64,000 nucleotides of DNA from Isoetes taiwanensis (taxonomy: Eukaryota > Streptophyta > Lycopodiopsida > Isoetales > Isoetaceae): NCBI GenBank assembly GCA_021234155.1, contig JAJEKV010000075.1:1242001-1306000 (forward strand). Direction: 5' to 3'. Position 1 is the stretch's first letter. The number at the start of each line of letters is the position of its first letter. Positions 22,341-33,869 of the stretch are shown here, in pieces. Under the pieces are notes generated by a model. That model made no database searches, had not been told where the DNA came from, and was given only the letters and a program-made list of their open reading frames with translations. Made by a program: the position numbers and the translations under genes.

Positions 22341-22959
22341 AACAAATAAAGGAAAGCAATAACAATCATGAATCTTACGCTTACATTACAAATTGACAAA
22401 CAAATGTATAAATAATAATAAAATATACGTCAATATGTATAATAATATTATTATGTATTCAAGATACAAATTGAAATTACATTCCAAAACATCCTATAAG
22501 TAAGTTTGTCCATTGGCAACAAGTTAGCTTATTACAACTTGCAACTTTGATCTTCTGTGGAATAATCCTTGCCCAACATGCAAATCACAACTGTACAATC
22601 ATACAACTTGGCAAAACTTACTTCAAAGCTTTCTTCAGGTAGATGCACATGATGAAGAGGCTTCCAAATTATGCTTTGAGAGGTATATCCTTCTGTTCTT
22701 CTTTGGAGGACTGAAATACAAGTAAAAGTAACGAGATTCTCATGAGCATAGTACTGGACCTTGTTGCCTGCATGAACACGGTATCACAACTTGCTACTCG
22801 AGCATAATAAGCTATGTCTGTATGGGTATTTGTGAATTCTAGCTCTCATACAAACAAAGCTAATCTGCAAATTTACCGTAAAGATGAATGTTGTATGTCT
22901 CTTATGTGAAAATACCTATATGGCCGCAAAAGTAAGCAATGTGCCTAAGTTGCATGGTC

Positions 22960-23090
22960 TTACTAAAGGGACTCAACATGCATGCATTGCATGGTATCCA
23001 TGCACTATATGCATGCATTGCAAAGTGCATGCATGGCATGCATGCATTGTGTGCATGCATGCACATGCACGCATGCATGGCAAGACCATA
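22960..23090. repeat. CATGCA-dense stretch with flanking inverted repeat
   Basis: More than ten overlapping GCATGC/CATGCA motifs within about 110 bases, flanked by TGCATGGTCTT on the left and GCAAGACCATA on the right, which are partly complementary. CATGCA is the RY element bound by plant B3-domain factors, but a drifted simple repeat explains it equally well. Confidence 0.6.
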
Positions 23091-23510
23091 GGTTGGGAGT
23101 GAAAACTAACAAGAAATACAATACGCGGTCTATAAATACTGTTGGCATACCCTCACACAAATACAACAATAGAATCATATGCAAACAATAGCAAAATGGC
23201 CGTATAATTATACGTTTTGTGCGATTGTGATATTTAATCCCAGCATTTGACCATTTTCTGTAGATTCTTGGATGTCTGATAACAAGCATTGTAGAACCAT
23301 GATCAGACAATAGGGGATTCCAGAAAATAGGCAATGCATGTGGAGCTCTTCCCGAAAAGCAAAAGTGAACGAAGGAGATATGACATTCTAAGCTTTTATA
23401 AGATTGCACATAAGAGGAGAAATGTTAGGAGCAGGTTTCAGATCAACAAATGTAGAGTTAGAGAGCAAATGCTGAATAGAAGAATATCCATAAGGGTGAC
23501 TTTCTTTTAA

Positions 23511-24645
23511 TCAGTACCTAATGATGCTAGAAGCAGGAGATTGATTACCATATAAAGCCTTCCAGATGAATTTACCTGCTAAAGCTTGAGCGTGAAGAAA
23601 GATATTTTTACAGCCAAGCCCCCCACAATCCTTAGATCTACAAACAAAATCCCAATTGACCATATGCTTACCATTCCAAATGAAATTTCTAAGAACTTTT
23701 TCAAGATCTGTATAAATCAACTTCCGAGCCACCAAGGCAGTAGAGAAATAAACATGGGAGCTAGCTAAAACAGAATTTGCAATTAGAGTTCGACCAGCAA
23801 AAGAGAGACATCTCCTATAATTACTAAGCTTCTTCTTAATTCTCATAAGAATTGGATCCCAGAGATCCTTCATGCTAGAATTCAAGGATGTAGGCAAGCC
23901 AAGAAGCTTAGTGGCCTGGAGGGGAGGCATAACCTTAATACCTGCAATAGATTGATGCGGGGTGTTCCCAATAATAAGACTTTTATCAACATTGAGATAA
24001 GTGCCAGAGGCTGCAAAGAATTGCTTAAGAATTTTGTGGAAGAAGAAAATATTTGAGACCTCAGCATCAAGAAAGGAGAAGGAGTCATCTGCATATTGAA
24101 GGATGCTAAGGGAGCCATTGGAATAAGATAAAAGAAGACCTTTGATCTTCTCAGTATTTTGGACGTGGAATAGCTTTAGTGAGCAACTGAGCTGCAACTA
24201 GAAAAAGATAAGGGGCAAGAGGGCAACCTTGTCTAACACCTTGAGAGAGAGGAAAGAAATCTGAAGGAGATCCATTAATAATAGTAGCAGAATTGGCTCG
24301 AGAGTTTAGACCATGAATTAGATTCCTCAATTTAGGCAGAAAACCAAGCTTACACATAGCATAGTCAAGAAAATTCCATCTGACCGAGTCAAAGGCACGC
24401 TTAGAATCTAATTTAAGGAGAACACAATTCTCACCCGAGATCTTGTTTCAATGAAGTCCTTCTATGGCTGTGATGTAATTATCCAAGATATATCTCTTGG
24501 GAAGGAAAGCAGACTGGTTAAGACTGATATTCCTTTGAAGGATTCTGAAGGCAATAATCTTGGCACAGAGCTTATAGGTGGTATTAGTTAGGGAGATAGG
24601 CCTCCAGTCTTGTAGATTGGTAGGATGATCAATCTTAGGAACCAA
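23511..24645 (-). pseudogene. LINE reverse transcriptase remnant
   Basis: The successive pieces are TNLQDWRPISLTNTTYKLCA and LNQSAFLPKRYILDN (24645-24448), then SQGVRQGCPLAPYLFLVAAQ (24357-24151), then ILQYADDSFSFLD with the catalytic YADD at 24084-24095, then CGGLGCKNIFLHAQALAGKF up to a stop at 23511. Frame changes at about 24440 and 24170 break it. It is a different lineage from the 12.5-kb LINE (YADDS against YFADDT, different linker). Confidence 0.8.
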
Positions 24646-24778
24646 AGTTATAAAACCACTAGAAATGCAAGGATAAAGATACTCAACATGCCAGAACCCT
24701 TGGTCTCTTTTAATAATATCCCAAAAATAAATATAGAACTCAGCTGGGAAGCCATCCGGCCCAGAGGACTTGCCAGCA

Positions 24779-25221
24779 CTAAAACTCTTTAGAACATGAA
24801 ATATTTCCTCCCCTGAGGGAAGCTAGAGAAGAGTCTATGTTATCCAGAGGATTAGGAAGAATAGAGTCAATCAAAGCCTTAAAATCATTAGCATCCACAC
24901 AATCATTTAGAGGAATAGACTTACTGTCAAACATGTTCCTGTATTTGTTATAAAAGATATTACTTTGATTGGTATGAGAAGTTTCCGAGTCATCCATAAA
25001 TTCCGTTATAGAGTTTCTGAGCATCCTACGTTTCGCGACCCTGAAGAAGAAATTGGTACTTCCATAATCCATCTCATTAGTATACTTAATTTTACATCTG
25101 ATTGCAGCACTTTTAGCTTCCATCTCCTCAATGTTTTTGATGTCCTTTCAAGGATCTCTTCACCAAGATGAAGATTAGAATTAAAAGGGTCATTCTGCAG
25201 TAAGGATCTAATATCTTTCAT
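24779..25221 (-). pseudogene. LINE linker between endonuclease and reverse transcriptase
   Basis: Overlapping frames read LRRWKLKVLQSD and then EMDYGSTNFFFRVAKRRMLR, followed by a region ending LPNPLDNIDSSLAS. This is the usual place and style of the linker that precedes the reverse transcriptase in plant LINEs. It contains a shift near 25100. Confidence 0.5.
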
Positions 25222-25549
25222 ATGTCTAAATAATTGATTCTTGACCTTTCAGCCCTCATCATGTTTAGATTTTGACCAATTTTTAATCCAATCCTTAATC
25301 ATTTTTAACCTAGAATAGAAGTCTTTCATCGAAACAGGCCTATCATTCAGATCATTATTAATATACAGATCACTGTAAAAAATTTTAAATTGAGAACGAA
25401 ATCTATCATTAGAGAGCTGGGAAGTATTGAACTGGTGAGGAATGTTCCCTGATCTTTGAATCTGAGTGATCTGTTTGGTATGAAGGAATTGATCCTGATG
25501 ATCACAAATAGATATGCCTTCATCACTAATGACATAACTATTATCCCAA

Positions 25550-26100
25550 AAAGCAAGAATAGAATAGAGACATAAAATCTATCAAGGGCACAGAAAACTC
25601 TTACATTGGCCTTTTGCTTCTTAGACCAGGAATATGTAGAGGTACAGAGGGTATGTGAATAAATTTGGAGTCCAAAATTAAAGCATCCTAATTATTCTTT
25701 TCAGCACGAGTCACATTGATTCTATTCCCCAACTTAATATCCCAAGAAGGGGTATTGTTAAAATCTCCAACCACAATCTAATCACCTATGGTTTGAGAAG
25801 AGAGCCAATTGTTAATCTCAGCTCAAACAGGTTCTTTGTCCTTGGGATTGATAGAGGCATAAATGTTATTAATCCCGAAGGAGGCATCGGCAACAGAGAG
25901 AGTAACAGAAGGGACTATTATAGAAATGATGATGAGTAAAAGAATTGCTCCAAATGATAGCTAAGCCCCCACTAGCACCACTAAACTCAATCCATATAGA
26001 GGATGATCCAGGATAAATCCAGTCACCCAAATTCTTGAAGAAGAATGATATCAGCCTTATAAAACTTGATCTGAACAATGGCCCTTTTTCTTTTTAAGAG
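25550..26100 (-). pseudogene. LINE endonuclease remnant
   Basis: Minus-strand pieces include FFKNLGDWIYPGSSSIWIEF and SGASGGLAIIWSNSF, which match the W.GASGG.A..W block of apurinic-type LINE endonucleases. A later segment near 25760 keeps DFNN-like sequence. The domain is broken by shifts. Confidence 0.5.
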
Positions 26101-26179
26101 ACCCTTCCCTTAATTCCCCTTAGATTCCAAGAGAGAATCTTCATAGGAAGGGGAGACAGATCAACACAAAGAAAGGAAG

Positions 26180-28050
26180 ATTACTTCCTTGCTCTTCTTG
26201 GGTTTTTCTTGTTCTTCTTACTTCTAATGTTATCTGCTGGAGTCTTATGAAGACAACAGGGAAGAATATCATTGTCAGAGTTATTAAATCTTTTTTTAGC
26301 TTTCTTGTTGACAGTTTTACAGACAAGCTTAGCATCTATAGGAGGGCTCCCCATTAAGAGCTCTTCTCTATCCCAGTTTTCCTCATCACTTCCTAGATCC
26401 TCACTATCACTAGTGTCATAAGATCCCCCAGGAAGAATTTGAAACAACTTATTAATTTTAGAATTAATCATGGGGAGACATTGACCTGCCTGGAGACTTC
26501 TTCATAGTTGAAATCTCGTGGGGTAAGAATATTTGCTGGAGAAGGCATATTGACTAAATGACTTATCTCATTAATTCCATCCATACATCTGTTTTCTGGA
26601 GTCTCTGCCACAAAATCTTGATTCATCACATCCTATTTCAAAGTAGGCACCATCCCATCTAAATTATTCTACTGACTTTCCATAGCTGAAGGGATCTCTA
26701 AAAGAGAGTTTCCATTGCATTCTCCTTGTTGAAGTAAAGCCATTTGATCTGCAAACTTATCTAAAATAGTAAGGAAGCCCATGGTGCATTCTTTAGGAGG
26801 AGAATCCAGATCAATCAAAGAGGGCAACGGGGGATTGCTAAATTTAAAGAGCCAGCTGAAGGAGCATCAGAGGGAATAACAAATTGAGCAGGCATACAAG
26901 AGGGGGTTGGGGAAGAGATGAAATCAAAAGATGTGCTCTTATCCAAATAATTATCTTGCTCAATATTAAGGTCAGATAATACTTGATATTTGTTAGAGCA
27001 GTTTACCTGATACTGTGAGCCATACAGAATAAGATCTTCTGCAGTCGATTGGGCACACTCATCACTTGCATTAGCTTTGGGATCCCTAGTTTCTAAGATC
27101 CGTTGATTCTGCTGAGGAGTAGTTTATGGTAGCATTGCCTTTGACTAGGAGCTTGGGCTCATTAATTGGATATGAGCTTTTCTTTGTCATGGAGTACAAG
27201 TCACCTTGTTCATCCTCTAACTTCTTGGACAATTTATGTTGCTTTCCATGATGTTGTTGTTCTTGAAATTCTCGAGCCAATCTTTGTTTCTGAATTCTAT
27301 TAAAACTCTTATTCACTCTCATCCATTTAAAGTTATCACCCTCAGGTATTTTGGAAAAATGATTCTCATTCGTTCCAATCCCAATTTTCACTTATCCTGT
27401 TTGATATGACCATATCCTGAACCTTTTTTTAGACAAGTCTGCTCACAATCCTCGAACTGGGAATCAGATGCAGATTTGACTTCTGGAGATACTTCTGTAG
27501 TATTCACAATAGAATTTGCTTTGCATTCAGAGTACCAAAAATGCCTTTGAAGGCATTGTTGACATTGAGAAGGCAATCCAGACCATCTGAGTGTTAAAGA
27601 AGAGTCTACACCAAAAGCATCCATGAAGGGGATGGATAATGGGATTTCTTTCGACAGATCAAGTTGCACAAAGGATCTAAGGCGCCTAGATGGAGAATAT
27701 TCAGTATAAATATAGGTACCAATTGAATTAAATGAGAATGAGAATGAGAATGAGAATGAGAATGAGAATGAGAATGAGAATGAGAATGAGAATGAGAATG
27801 AGAATGAGAATGAGAATGAGAATGAGAATGAGAATGAGAATGAGAATGAGAATGAAGCTAGCAATCTTCATCCCAATATATGGGGTTCAGCCCAAAGAGA
27901 GAAGTGGATGCAGTACACAGATTACTCATGTTATCAATGTCCAGCTTAGGGTGCCATTTAAGAAAGGAAATTTGGGAGATCTCAAAGGTTAATGGACCAT
28001 GCTTTAGGAAGAAATTAGCAGTTCTCGAGTTCCCACATTCAATCATAATA
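26180..28050 (-). pseudogene. LINE ORF1 (nucleic-acid-binding) remnant
   Basis: From right to left: an N-terminal piece (28046-27858; FFLKHGPLTFEISQISFLKW), the (SF)n stretch encoded by the GAGAAT microsatellite, then [20 protein letters not shown] and a zinc knuckle CQQCLQRHFWYSEC at 27523-27564, then low-complexity basic/acidic parts (RRARK at the end near 26180). The layout of N-terminal domain, knuckle and charged tail is that of plant LINE ORF1. Confidence 0.65.
27731..27854. repeat. (GAGAAT)n microsatellite inside LINE ORF1, about 20 units
   Basis: About 124 bases of perfect GAGAAT hexamers. Because the unit is a multiple of three it stays in frame and would read (SF)n on the coding strand of the ORF1 remnant. 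The codons on both sides belong to the same ORF1 frame. Confidence 0.95.
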
Positions 28051-28149
28051 TATGAAAAGTTAATCCAGTAAACAACATGGATAATGATACCCTTACGCAG
28101 GTTAAGGAGAAAAGTCCAGAGTTTATCAAGTTTGATACAAATGGTCTTC

Positions 28150-29150
28150 TCAAAACCATTGCCACATAGATCTTGAGTTAATTAGGGTTTCATCCCTTTA
28201 TACACCCTTCTTCTCATCATTTTTCCTTCATCAGCTCATCTGCATCTCTTTGACCACTGGTTTTAGTCTTGATTTACTTCTGTTTAGCAGTCAGACTTCC
28301 CCAAATCCATCCTTCCTTGTGTTCCTTTTGAGTTTTTCTATTTGTTTTGCCATTCTAGCCCATTTCGTCTATTTTTTGCCCATCTTGTTTCTGCCTAAAT
28401 AGGTTTTCTCTTGCTTCTATCGGCTTTGTCCCATATTGGATTTCATGTATTTGATTTTGCTTCACAGTTCCGGCCTCATTTCCAGTCTGTTTTCTAGCAT
28501 TCTGACATTCTCCTGTGGCATTTTGGATTTTCTGCTACTTGGTGGTTTCAGATTTTCTGTGCAAAAAGTTGGGCTATCGTGGAACCCTAACATGTACTCT
28601 GCTGTGGAATTCGGCTCAACAAAGGGCTACCGGATGCCTTTTTCTGCTAGATCTCACTTCTATTTTATTTTTAGTTACAGACTTCTAGGAATGTGGATGC
28701 ATCATAATTAGAACAGATTTATGCAGATGCTCTCTTGAGATGCCATCCAAGCAATAGAGGTCTGACTTTCCCAGTTTTAAGTAGACACAAGAAAAGCAAT
28801 CTTGCTCTGTTGGTTCCTTCTGAGTTTTGGAGCAGACACAAATAAAACCAACCTGGTATGTTAGAAGGCAAAGATTGTAGACCAAGCTCTTATTTGTCAC
28901 GGCTTTCACAGTACAAATTGCTGAAAATGACTTACCATGAATGGTGTCCATATTATGTAATTTCATTGAAGAAGAAGTGGGTGCTAAGCTAGCAGCTGTC
29001 AAGGGCTTTGGCGAAGAATAGATACCGTAATGCTATCATAGACAGTCAAAAAGAGCAGTAGAATCATAGACAGGAATGGGCTATACAATATGAGAAACAT
29101 TGGATGGGGATGATGTATTGGCTGGATCTTTTATTTAGACAGTTCCAGGC
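28150..29150. other. Gene-poor stretch, possible interior of an LTR element
   Basis: Pyrimidine-rich sequence at 28200-28560. A minus-strand frame at 28685-29002 (TSSSMKLHNMDTIHGKSFSA, Cys-containing middle) lies directly downstream of the primer-binding site at 29153 and could be the start of a gag-like gene, but no gag motif is visible. Confidence 0.3.
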
Positions 29151-29152
29151 TC

Positions 29153-29164
29153 GCTCTGATACCA
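29153..29164 (-). other. Second initiator-Met primer-binding site
   Basis: The minus strand reads TGGTATCAGAGC, identical to the site at 6265. It is preceded by CTGGAACTGCA, an acceptable LTR end in CA. The 5' LTR would lie rightward from 29166 and the internal region leftward. No second LTR was recognised, so this is an element remnant. Confidence 0.6.
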
Positions 29165-29502
29165 ATGCAGTTCCAGATAAGTATTTTTTCTTCTTTCATT
29201 TTGATAAACTTTTGTTTAGTTCCAATCAAATGGACCTTCTCAAGGAAAAATGAGTGGCTATTAATAGCCGAATGGCGATGTTTTAGGGGTCTAGACAATT
29301 TTTGCGGTGAATTTTATGTAGAAAGATTTTTTAAAAGAAAAGAGAAAATAGCCATAGTTAAAACAAGTACTCCATTATTATCTTATCTTATCTTATCTTA
29401 TTATTTTCTTAGGATTAGCCAAACTATTTTCCCCCTTTTCCTTAAAGAAAAAGAGATTGGCCTTTCTTTATATTACAATATTTATATATTACAAGAAATT
29501 TA

Positions 29503-29526
29503 TCGCGGCGGCCAAGGCCGCCGCGA
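29503..29526. repeat. GC-only perfect hairpin in AT-rich DNA
   Basis: TCGCGGCGGCC, two A, GGCCGCCGCGA: 11-base perfect arms with a 2-base loop. The surroundings are about 70-75 % AT by eye, so the composition is abrupt. It could be a terminator-like structure, a transposon end or a fossil CpG-rich piece. Confidence 0.8.
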
Positions 29527-29705
29527 ACATTTCTTTGGTTTCAAACCTGCATAGTTGGACTTGCTATTTAAATTAAATATTAATATCAAATGTAAGTAGT
29601 GATCCAAAGGGATGTATCTTAGATGTTTTTTATGATTCATGCTTATAGGCAAGGTCTATTTTTTAAAGCACTCTTAAACAACATAAGGTGGTTATTCATG
29701 ATTCT

Positions 29706-29824
29706 AAAAATTCCATCATTGAGCAAAAGTTAAGGTATTTATGTATGGCTTTAAAAATTCCATCATTGAGCAAAAGTTAAGGTATTTATGCATGGTTTTG
29801 AAAATTCTATCATTGAGCAAATAA
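29706..29824. repeat. 47-bp tandem repeat, two and a half copies
   Basis: Units starting AAAAATTCCATCATTGAGCA at 29706, 29753 and (partial) 29800, with a few substitutions in the last. Confidence 0.9.
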
Positions 29825-29962
29825 GTGGGTTGCCATTAGAAGATTTAGTTGTTGAATAGGGTTTATTGTTGGCAATTATATTGTTCTTTGTGAGTGGGTT
29901 GCCATTAGAAGATTTAGTTGTTGAATAGGGTTTATTGTTGGCAATTATATTGTTCTTTGTGA
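29825..29962. repeat. 69-bp tandem duplication
   Basis: GTGGGTTGCCATTAGAAGAT at 29825 recurs at 29894 and the two copies look identical over the whole 69 bases, so the duplication is young. It directly abuts the 47-bp repeat. Confidence 0.92.
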
Positions 29963-29969
29963 TGCAAGT

Positions 29970-31230
29970 GTAAATAGTGGCTTTTAATCCTTAAAGCTGG
30001 ATCAAGGGGTTGAGCTACAGGCTAAAATGGACCATCCATTATTGTGGGTATTGCAAATTCTTCAGATTCCATTCCTGAGCTCCATCGAAGCTCCTTAAAC
30101 AATATATCAAATGCAACATTGCAAAAAGGAAATTTCAAATTGAGTCCTCCTAGGATGGTAATTAACGGAGAAAATTTATCCACATAATATTTTGTTTAAA
30201 TTTTTTTCCAAAACATGTTGGCACAACGCCTAAGAAGCCAAGCCTTGGTTGGTACTATTCTTCCTCATCATATACAGCACAACAAAAAAAGGGACAGAAT
30301 CGTATAGTAATAAAAAACACATCTTTGTGTTATAAAATACTGACTTTCTATATCATTAAAAATCACTTTTGAGTGGAAAGTGGCATTTTTCCGGCATAAT
30401 ACTCAGGCAGAATATAGGGTGAGGGCTCTTATGCTTGGCACTAGAGAGGTTCTGAAGTGCTGATTCATATAGGAGTATTGGTCAGAGCAGACAAAACGCT
30501 TATTTGGGTCATTCTATATTGCACCATGACCATTTCCTCAGGCCTGCAAAAACCACAAGGATGGCGGGCCTGCATAAGAAAGGGAACTCTTAATGTATAT
30601 CCAAGTAATCACTTTAAATAGCATGCAGGAAAGGGCCTGCATAAGAAAGGGAACTCTTAATGTATATCCAAGTAATCACTTTAAATAGCATGCAGGAAAG
30701 CTCCAAAATATGCACAGCTTAGCAGCATCTCTCCTTTAAAATGGGTATCGTCAAACAGTGTAAGCAGATTTGAAATGCTAAATTAAACATGCTAGCATAG
30801 ATGCATCTCAATTCGATGTAAAAATAAAGATTAAGATGAACAAATCTGATCTTCGCTATAGATGCTCACATCTAATTTAATGGCAGCATTTGTTTACCAG
30901 AAATGTCGTTTGCATAGCTGAATTTAATTCAAATGCCTGCATTAACATTCAACTTCCAAACAAAGCATGTAAATAGTTACCTCTTGGTTAAAGCCCAATC
31001 ATCCACCACAAGCTCCAACGCTGCAAACATGAGTTCTCTTGAGATAGAACAACTCCTCTGGCCAAAATGTTTGCAAGTTCTTACAGTCCAATAGAGTACC
31101 TCTAGATAAGCAATTAGCAGAACTCACTTACCTTCAGGCCACATGCATAAGATTTCAAAAGAAACATTGGACCTGGCAAAAAAAAGCTAGCTTCTCAACA
31201 TTTCAAAATAGCTAAGAACTTTGAGTACCT
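29970..31230. other. No gene recognised (apart from the 67-bp duplication)
   Basis: Non-coding, AT-rich. Possible intron or 3' region of the minus-strand exon at 31783-32085, but no splice-bounded coding piece stands out. Confidence 0.35.
30566..30699. repeat. 67-bp tandem duplication
   Basis: The block GGGCCTGCATAAGAAAGGGA...GCATGCAGGAAA is repeated head to tail at 30566 and 30633 with no differences that I can see. Confidence 0.92.
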
Positions 31231-31289
31231 TATATTCATGCTAAAACTACCGACAAACAATTTAGAAGGAAGAATAAGTGTTCAGAGGA

Positions 31290-31390
31290 TAGCTTTTACC
31301 TGGTGCCAGAAAATCTGCTTTTGTTTCTTTTCAAGTTGTTCAGTGGCATACTTAGTAATAATGACATTGTATTCTATGATCGCAAGCAAT
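31290..31390 (-). other. Possible downstream exon of the minus-strand gene
   Basis: On the minus strand the frame IIEYNVIITKYATEQLEKKQ is followed by KQIFWHQ and a donor CACCAG|GTAAAA at about 31297. It has coding character but no identified family. It may belong with the exon at 31783-32085. Confidence 0.25.
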
Positions 31391-31782
31391 GCAATGCTTG
31401 TTCATGTAAATAGTGGTGCAAGACTCGTTGAACACAGCAAAAGGAAGAGGTGGAATTGGAAAATCTCTGTGCAGGGGAGATGCGTGTCTGCCCCCTTCTG
31501 ATCCATTTATGCTAGGAACTTGCGAAATATGCGCTTAGTATCGGTTTTAGATCTTTCTTTGAGCTCTCCAACACATGCTATCACACAAAAAAAAAATAGA
31601 TCTCATATGAGGAAGTTATGGCCATGTTTCAAAGAAGCTGTAAAACTTTAGCAGCAAAAAGTGCCGAATCTTACAATCCTGGAATGGCTATTCACAGAGA
31701 AAAAAAATGTCTGTGAAGCAAAGAGGGAAGAGCCTATCTATATCATAGCCAAGCAATCCTGAGACCCACGAAACCAGAAGTG

Positions 31783-32085
31783 CTAACCTGAGATCCCAGA
31801 GCCCATCGTTGTGGCGAAGTTCTCACGACCCCAAACAGCCCGAATGGCGAATTTAGAATAAAGCTTCACCTTCCTCAGATTTTGGCATGCACAGCCGGAC
31901 TGCATAAACTCGGTGGCCTCTTGATGCCGTTGTGGAATGCACAGCTGTGACCTAGGATTAGAAAGGACGTTGTTGGCGGTGGACAGCTTGATCCGGCATA
32001 GGAGGTCGCGAAGCTTGGTCGAAAAAATTGGATTTGAAGCTCCTATTTGAAGTTCCCTTGGATCAGGGGTCAGAGAATGGATCAA
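31783..32085 (-). other. Possible first exon of an unrecognised organelle-targeted protein
   Basis: A minus-strand ATG at 32085 opens about 100 codons that end at a donor CTCAG|GTTAGC near 31787. The N-terminal region is rich in Ser, Arg and Lys with few acids (FSTKLRDLLCRIKLSTANNV; LRKVKLYSKFAIRAVWGREN), the composition of a plastid or mitochondrial transit peptide. The mature part is not visible in this exon. I do not recognise it. Confidence 0.35.
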
Positions 32086-32713
32086 AATTGAAGAAGAGAG
32101 GGCAATTATTACAGATCAGGGCCGGATTTGGCTGTGGCGTGACAGAAAATTAGCCACATCCGCGGAATGCCCAAAGCTCTACGAAGAAAGCGAAGAAAGT
32201 AAATATCTATTTACTTTATTTACTCGTTATCCTCCATAGCAATGGTCCGCAATAGCCTGTCGGATCATTGCTTGCATCAGAAAAGGCGATCGCAGAACAG
32301 GGGTGAACAGAGGCGCCTTGGGTCCAGCCATAGCCGTAATGCGGGTCTGGTTTGGGCCATCACACGTGCGGAAGTTAAAATCTCCCTTTTCTGATTTTAG
32401 GAAAACGAAAAATAATGTACGTGTCAAGCTGTGGGCTCTTCTCAGCCCAGAAATATTACATATCCAATTTTTTAAGAACAAAATAGAATGCTTTACATAG
32501 GTAGTGAAATCATTAATAGCCGAACAAATATGAATTCTTATTGTAGACTTTTACACATCCCCACATACCATCATCAGTGATAGTAGTTTTTTAAACTATG
32601 AAAATCTATTATTGCATATACCACATATGCATCTTCAAAAAGGACTTGTAAGAGATGGCCAATATCCCTTCTGAATAGTTTTGGAATTTATAGAAAACAC
32701 GAGAATTTGTGAG

Positions 32714-33060
32714 CAGGTGATTGAGACATGTTGCTTTGTTTCCTTGCCTGTGTTACTCCATTGGAACATAACATTAACCTTGGGCTGACGGTTGTGGAAG
32801 TGTTTGCACTATTATCTTGGCTAGTCTCCGTTGATTATCAGATTATTTAATTCCATCTCAGCCTCTCTATTTTGTAATTATAGATCGTTTTGAATTTATA
32901 GGTCATATTATATAGCAGAGATTTATATAGATTGAGGCTTAGATACATTTCCTCAAGCGGACATTCCCTCAAACAACTTCCTATAAGCGGCTTCCTATGA
33001 CTGAATTATGCAACAATCAGATTGTGTCTAGATTTTTGGCATTTCCAACAAATACAAATT
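32714..33060. repeat. Diverged direct repeat, left copy
   Basis: Shares a long series of landmarks with 33870-34230: GAGACATGTTGCTTTGTTTC, GGCTAGTCTCC, TATATAGCAGAGATTTATA, CTTCCTATGACTGA, TTTCCAACAAAT. Indels separate them, including a 30-base insertion in the right copy. Confidence 0.75.
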
Positions 33061-33577
33061 GTGTCTAGCTCAACCTATGACCAATTTTTCAATAATGTAC
33101 TTGGACTTAAACCTTTTATGCACTATGCTATCTCTCCAAATATAGCATAAGACTAACCTCCTATAACTTCCAAATTACTACTTCATTCCATGTAGTCGCT
33201 CAAATTTAAGAATGTTCATCAGATTAATCTTTGTTCATGTGGTTCTACATAATTGGTCTTGGCACCCTTTTCATGATCCTACCTATTATTCATGTGAATT
33301 GGTGGATGTAATTCGAAAGGTTTTCTTTTGCTATACGCAGATGTATTGTCTTGGAATATTCAAATGGCTTTGGATGGTCATGTTGAGACTAGGTTTTGAA
33401 CAGATGTTTCTATCAGCTTTCAGCATCTGATAATGCTAAGGACAATATGCTGAGGTCTTCCCAATAGCAAAACTTTTGCTTATAAAAGGCAGCTGGCAGC
33501 AGTAATTTTCTTCCCATTTATTTTCCACCATTTGTTCCTCTGGCCTTTTTCCTCTTACTACATCCTTGGCCTTGCCT

Positions 33578-33739
33578 GAATAGACTTCCCAAATAAATTG
33601 GACCAAATCTAAGGCAATATGAATAGAGCAACAACTCTTTGTATAAGGCCTTGTCCAATATTGGCAGGGCTTATACAAAGAGTTGTTGCTCTGTTCATAT
33701 TGCCTTAGATTTGGTCCGATTTATTTGGAAAGTCTATTC
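33578..33739. repeat. 162-bp near-perfect hairpin
   Basis: The left arm from GAATAGACTT through TTGTATAAGGCC and the right arm from GGGCTTATACAAAGAGTTGT to AAAGTCTATTC are complementary over about 70 bases with only a few mismatches. The loop is about 16 bases around CCAATATTGG. It lies between the two copies of the 32714/33870 direct repeat. It would fold into a miRNA-precursor-like stem if transcribed. A small MITE is the other explanation. Confidence 0.85.
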
Positions 33740-33869
33740 ATATTGCCTTCAATTTGGGGCACCATGATGGGTGTGGCCTTTTGTTTCTTTTGAAGCTTGT
33801 TCTTGCCAGTTTGTCACGTTTTCGCTTCTTATCTCTGGATTATATTTTATCTATCAACAAGAGACTTTG

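Larger units (their letters stand above)
23400..28150 (-). mobile_element. Long degenerate LINE with ORF1, endonuclease and reverse transcriptase remnants
   Basis: Reading leftward on the minus strand the window holds ORF1 (about 28050-26180), an endonuclease remnant (about 26100-25550), the linker (25220-24780) and reverse transcriptase (24645-23511). The order is that of a plant L1-type LINE. Frames change many times, so it is old. The 5' end near 28150 and the 3' end near 23400 are approximate; no A-rich tail was found. Confidence 0.75.

Noticed and set aside
22960-23090. Possible CRISPR-like array
   Set aside because: The spacing is irregular, units overlap, there are no spacers, and the context is a plant genome.
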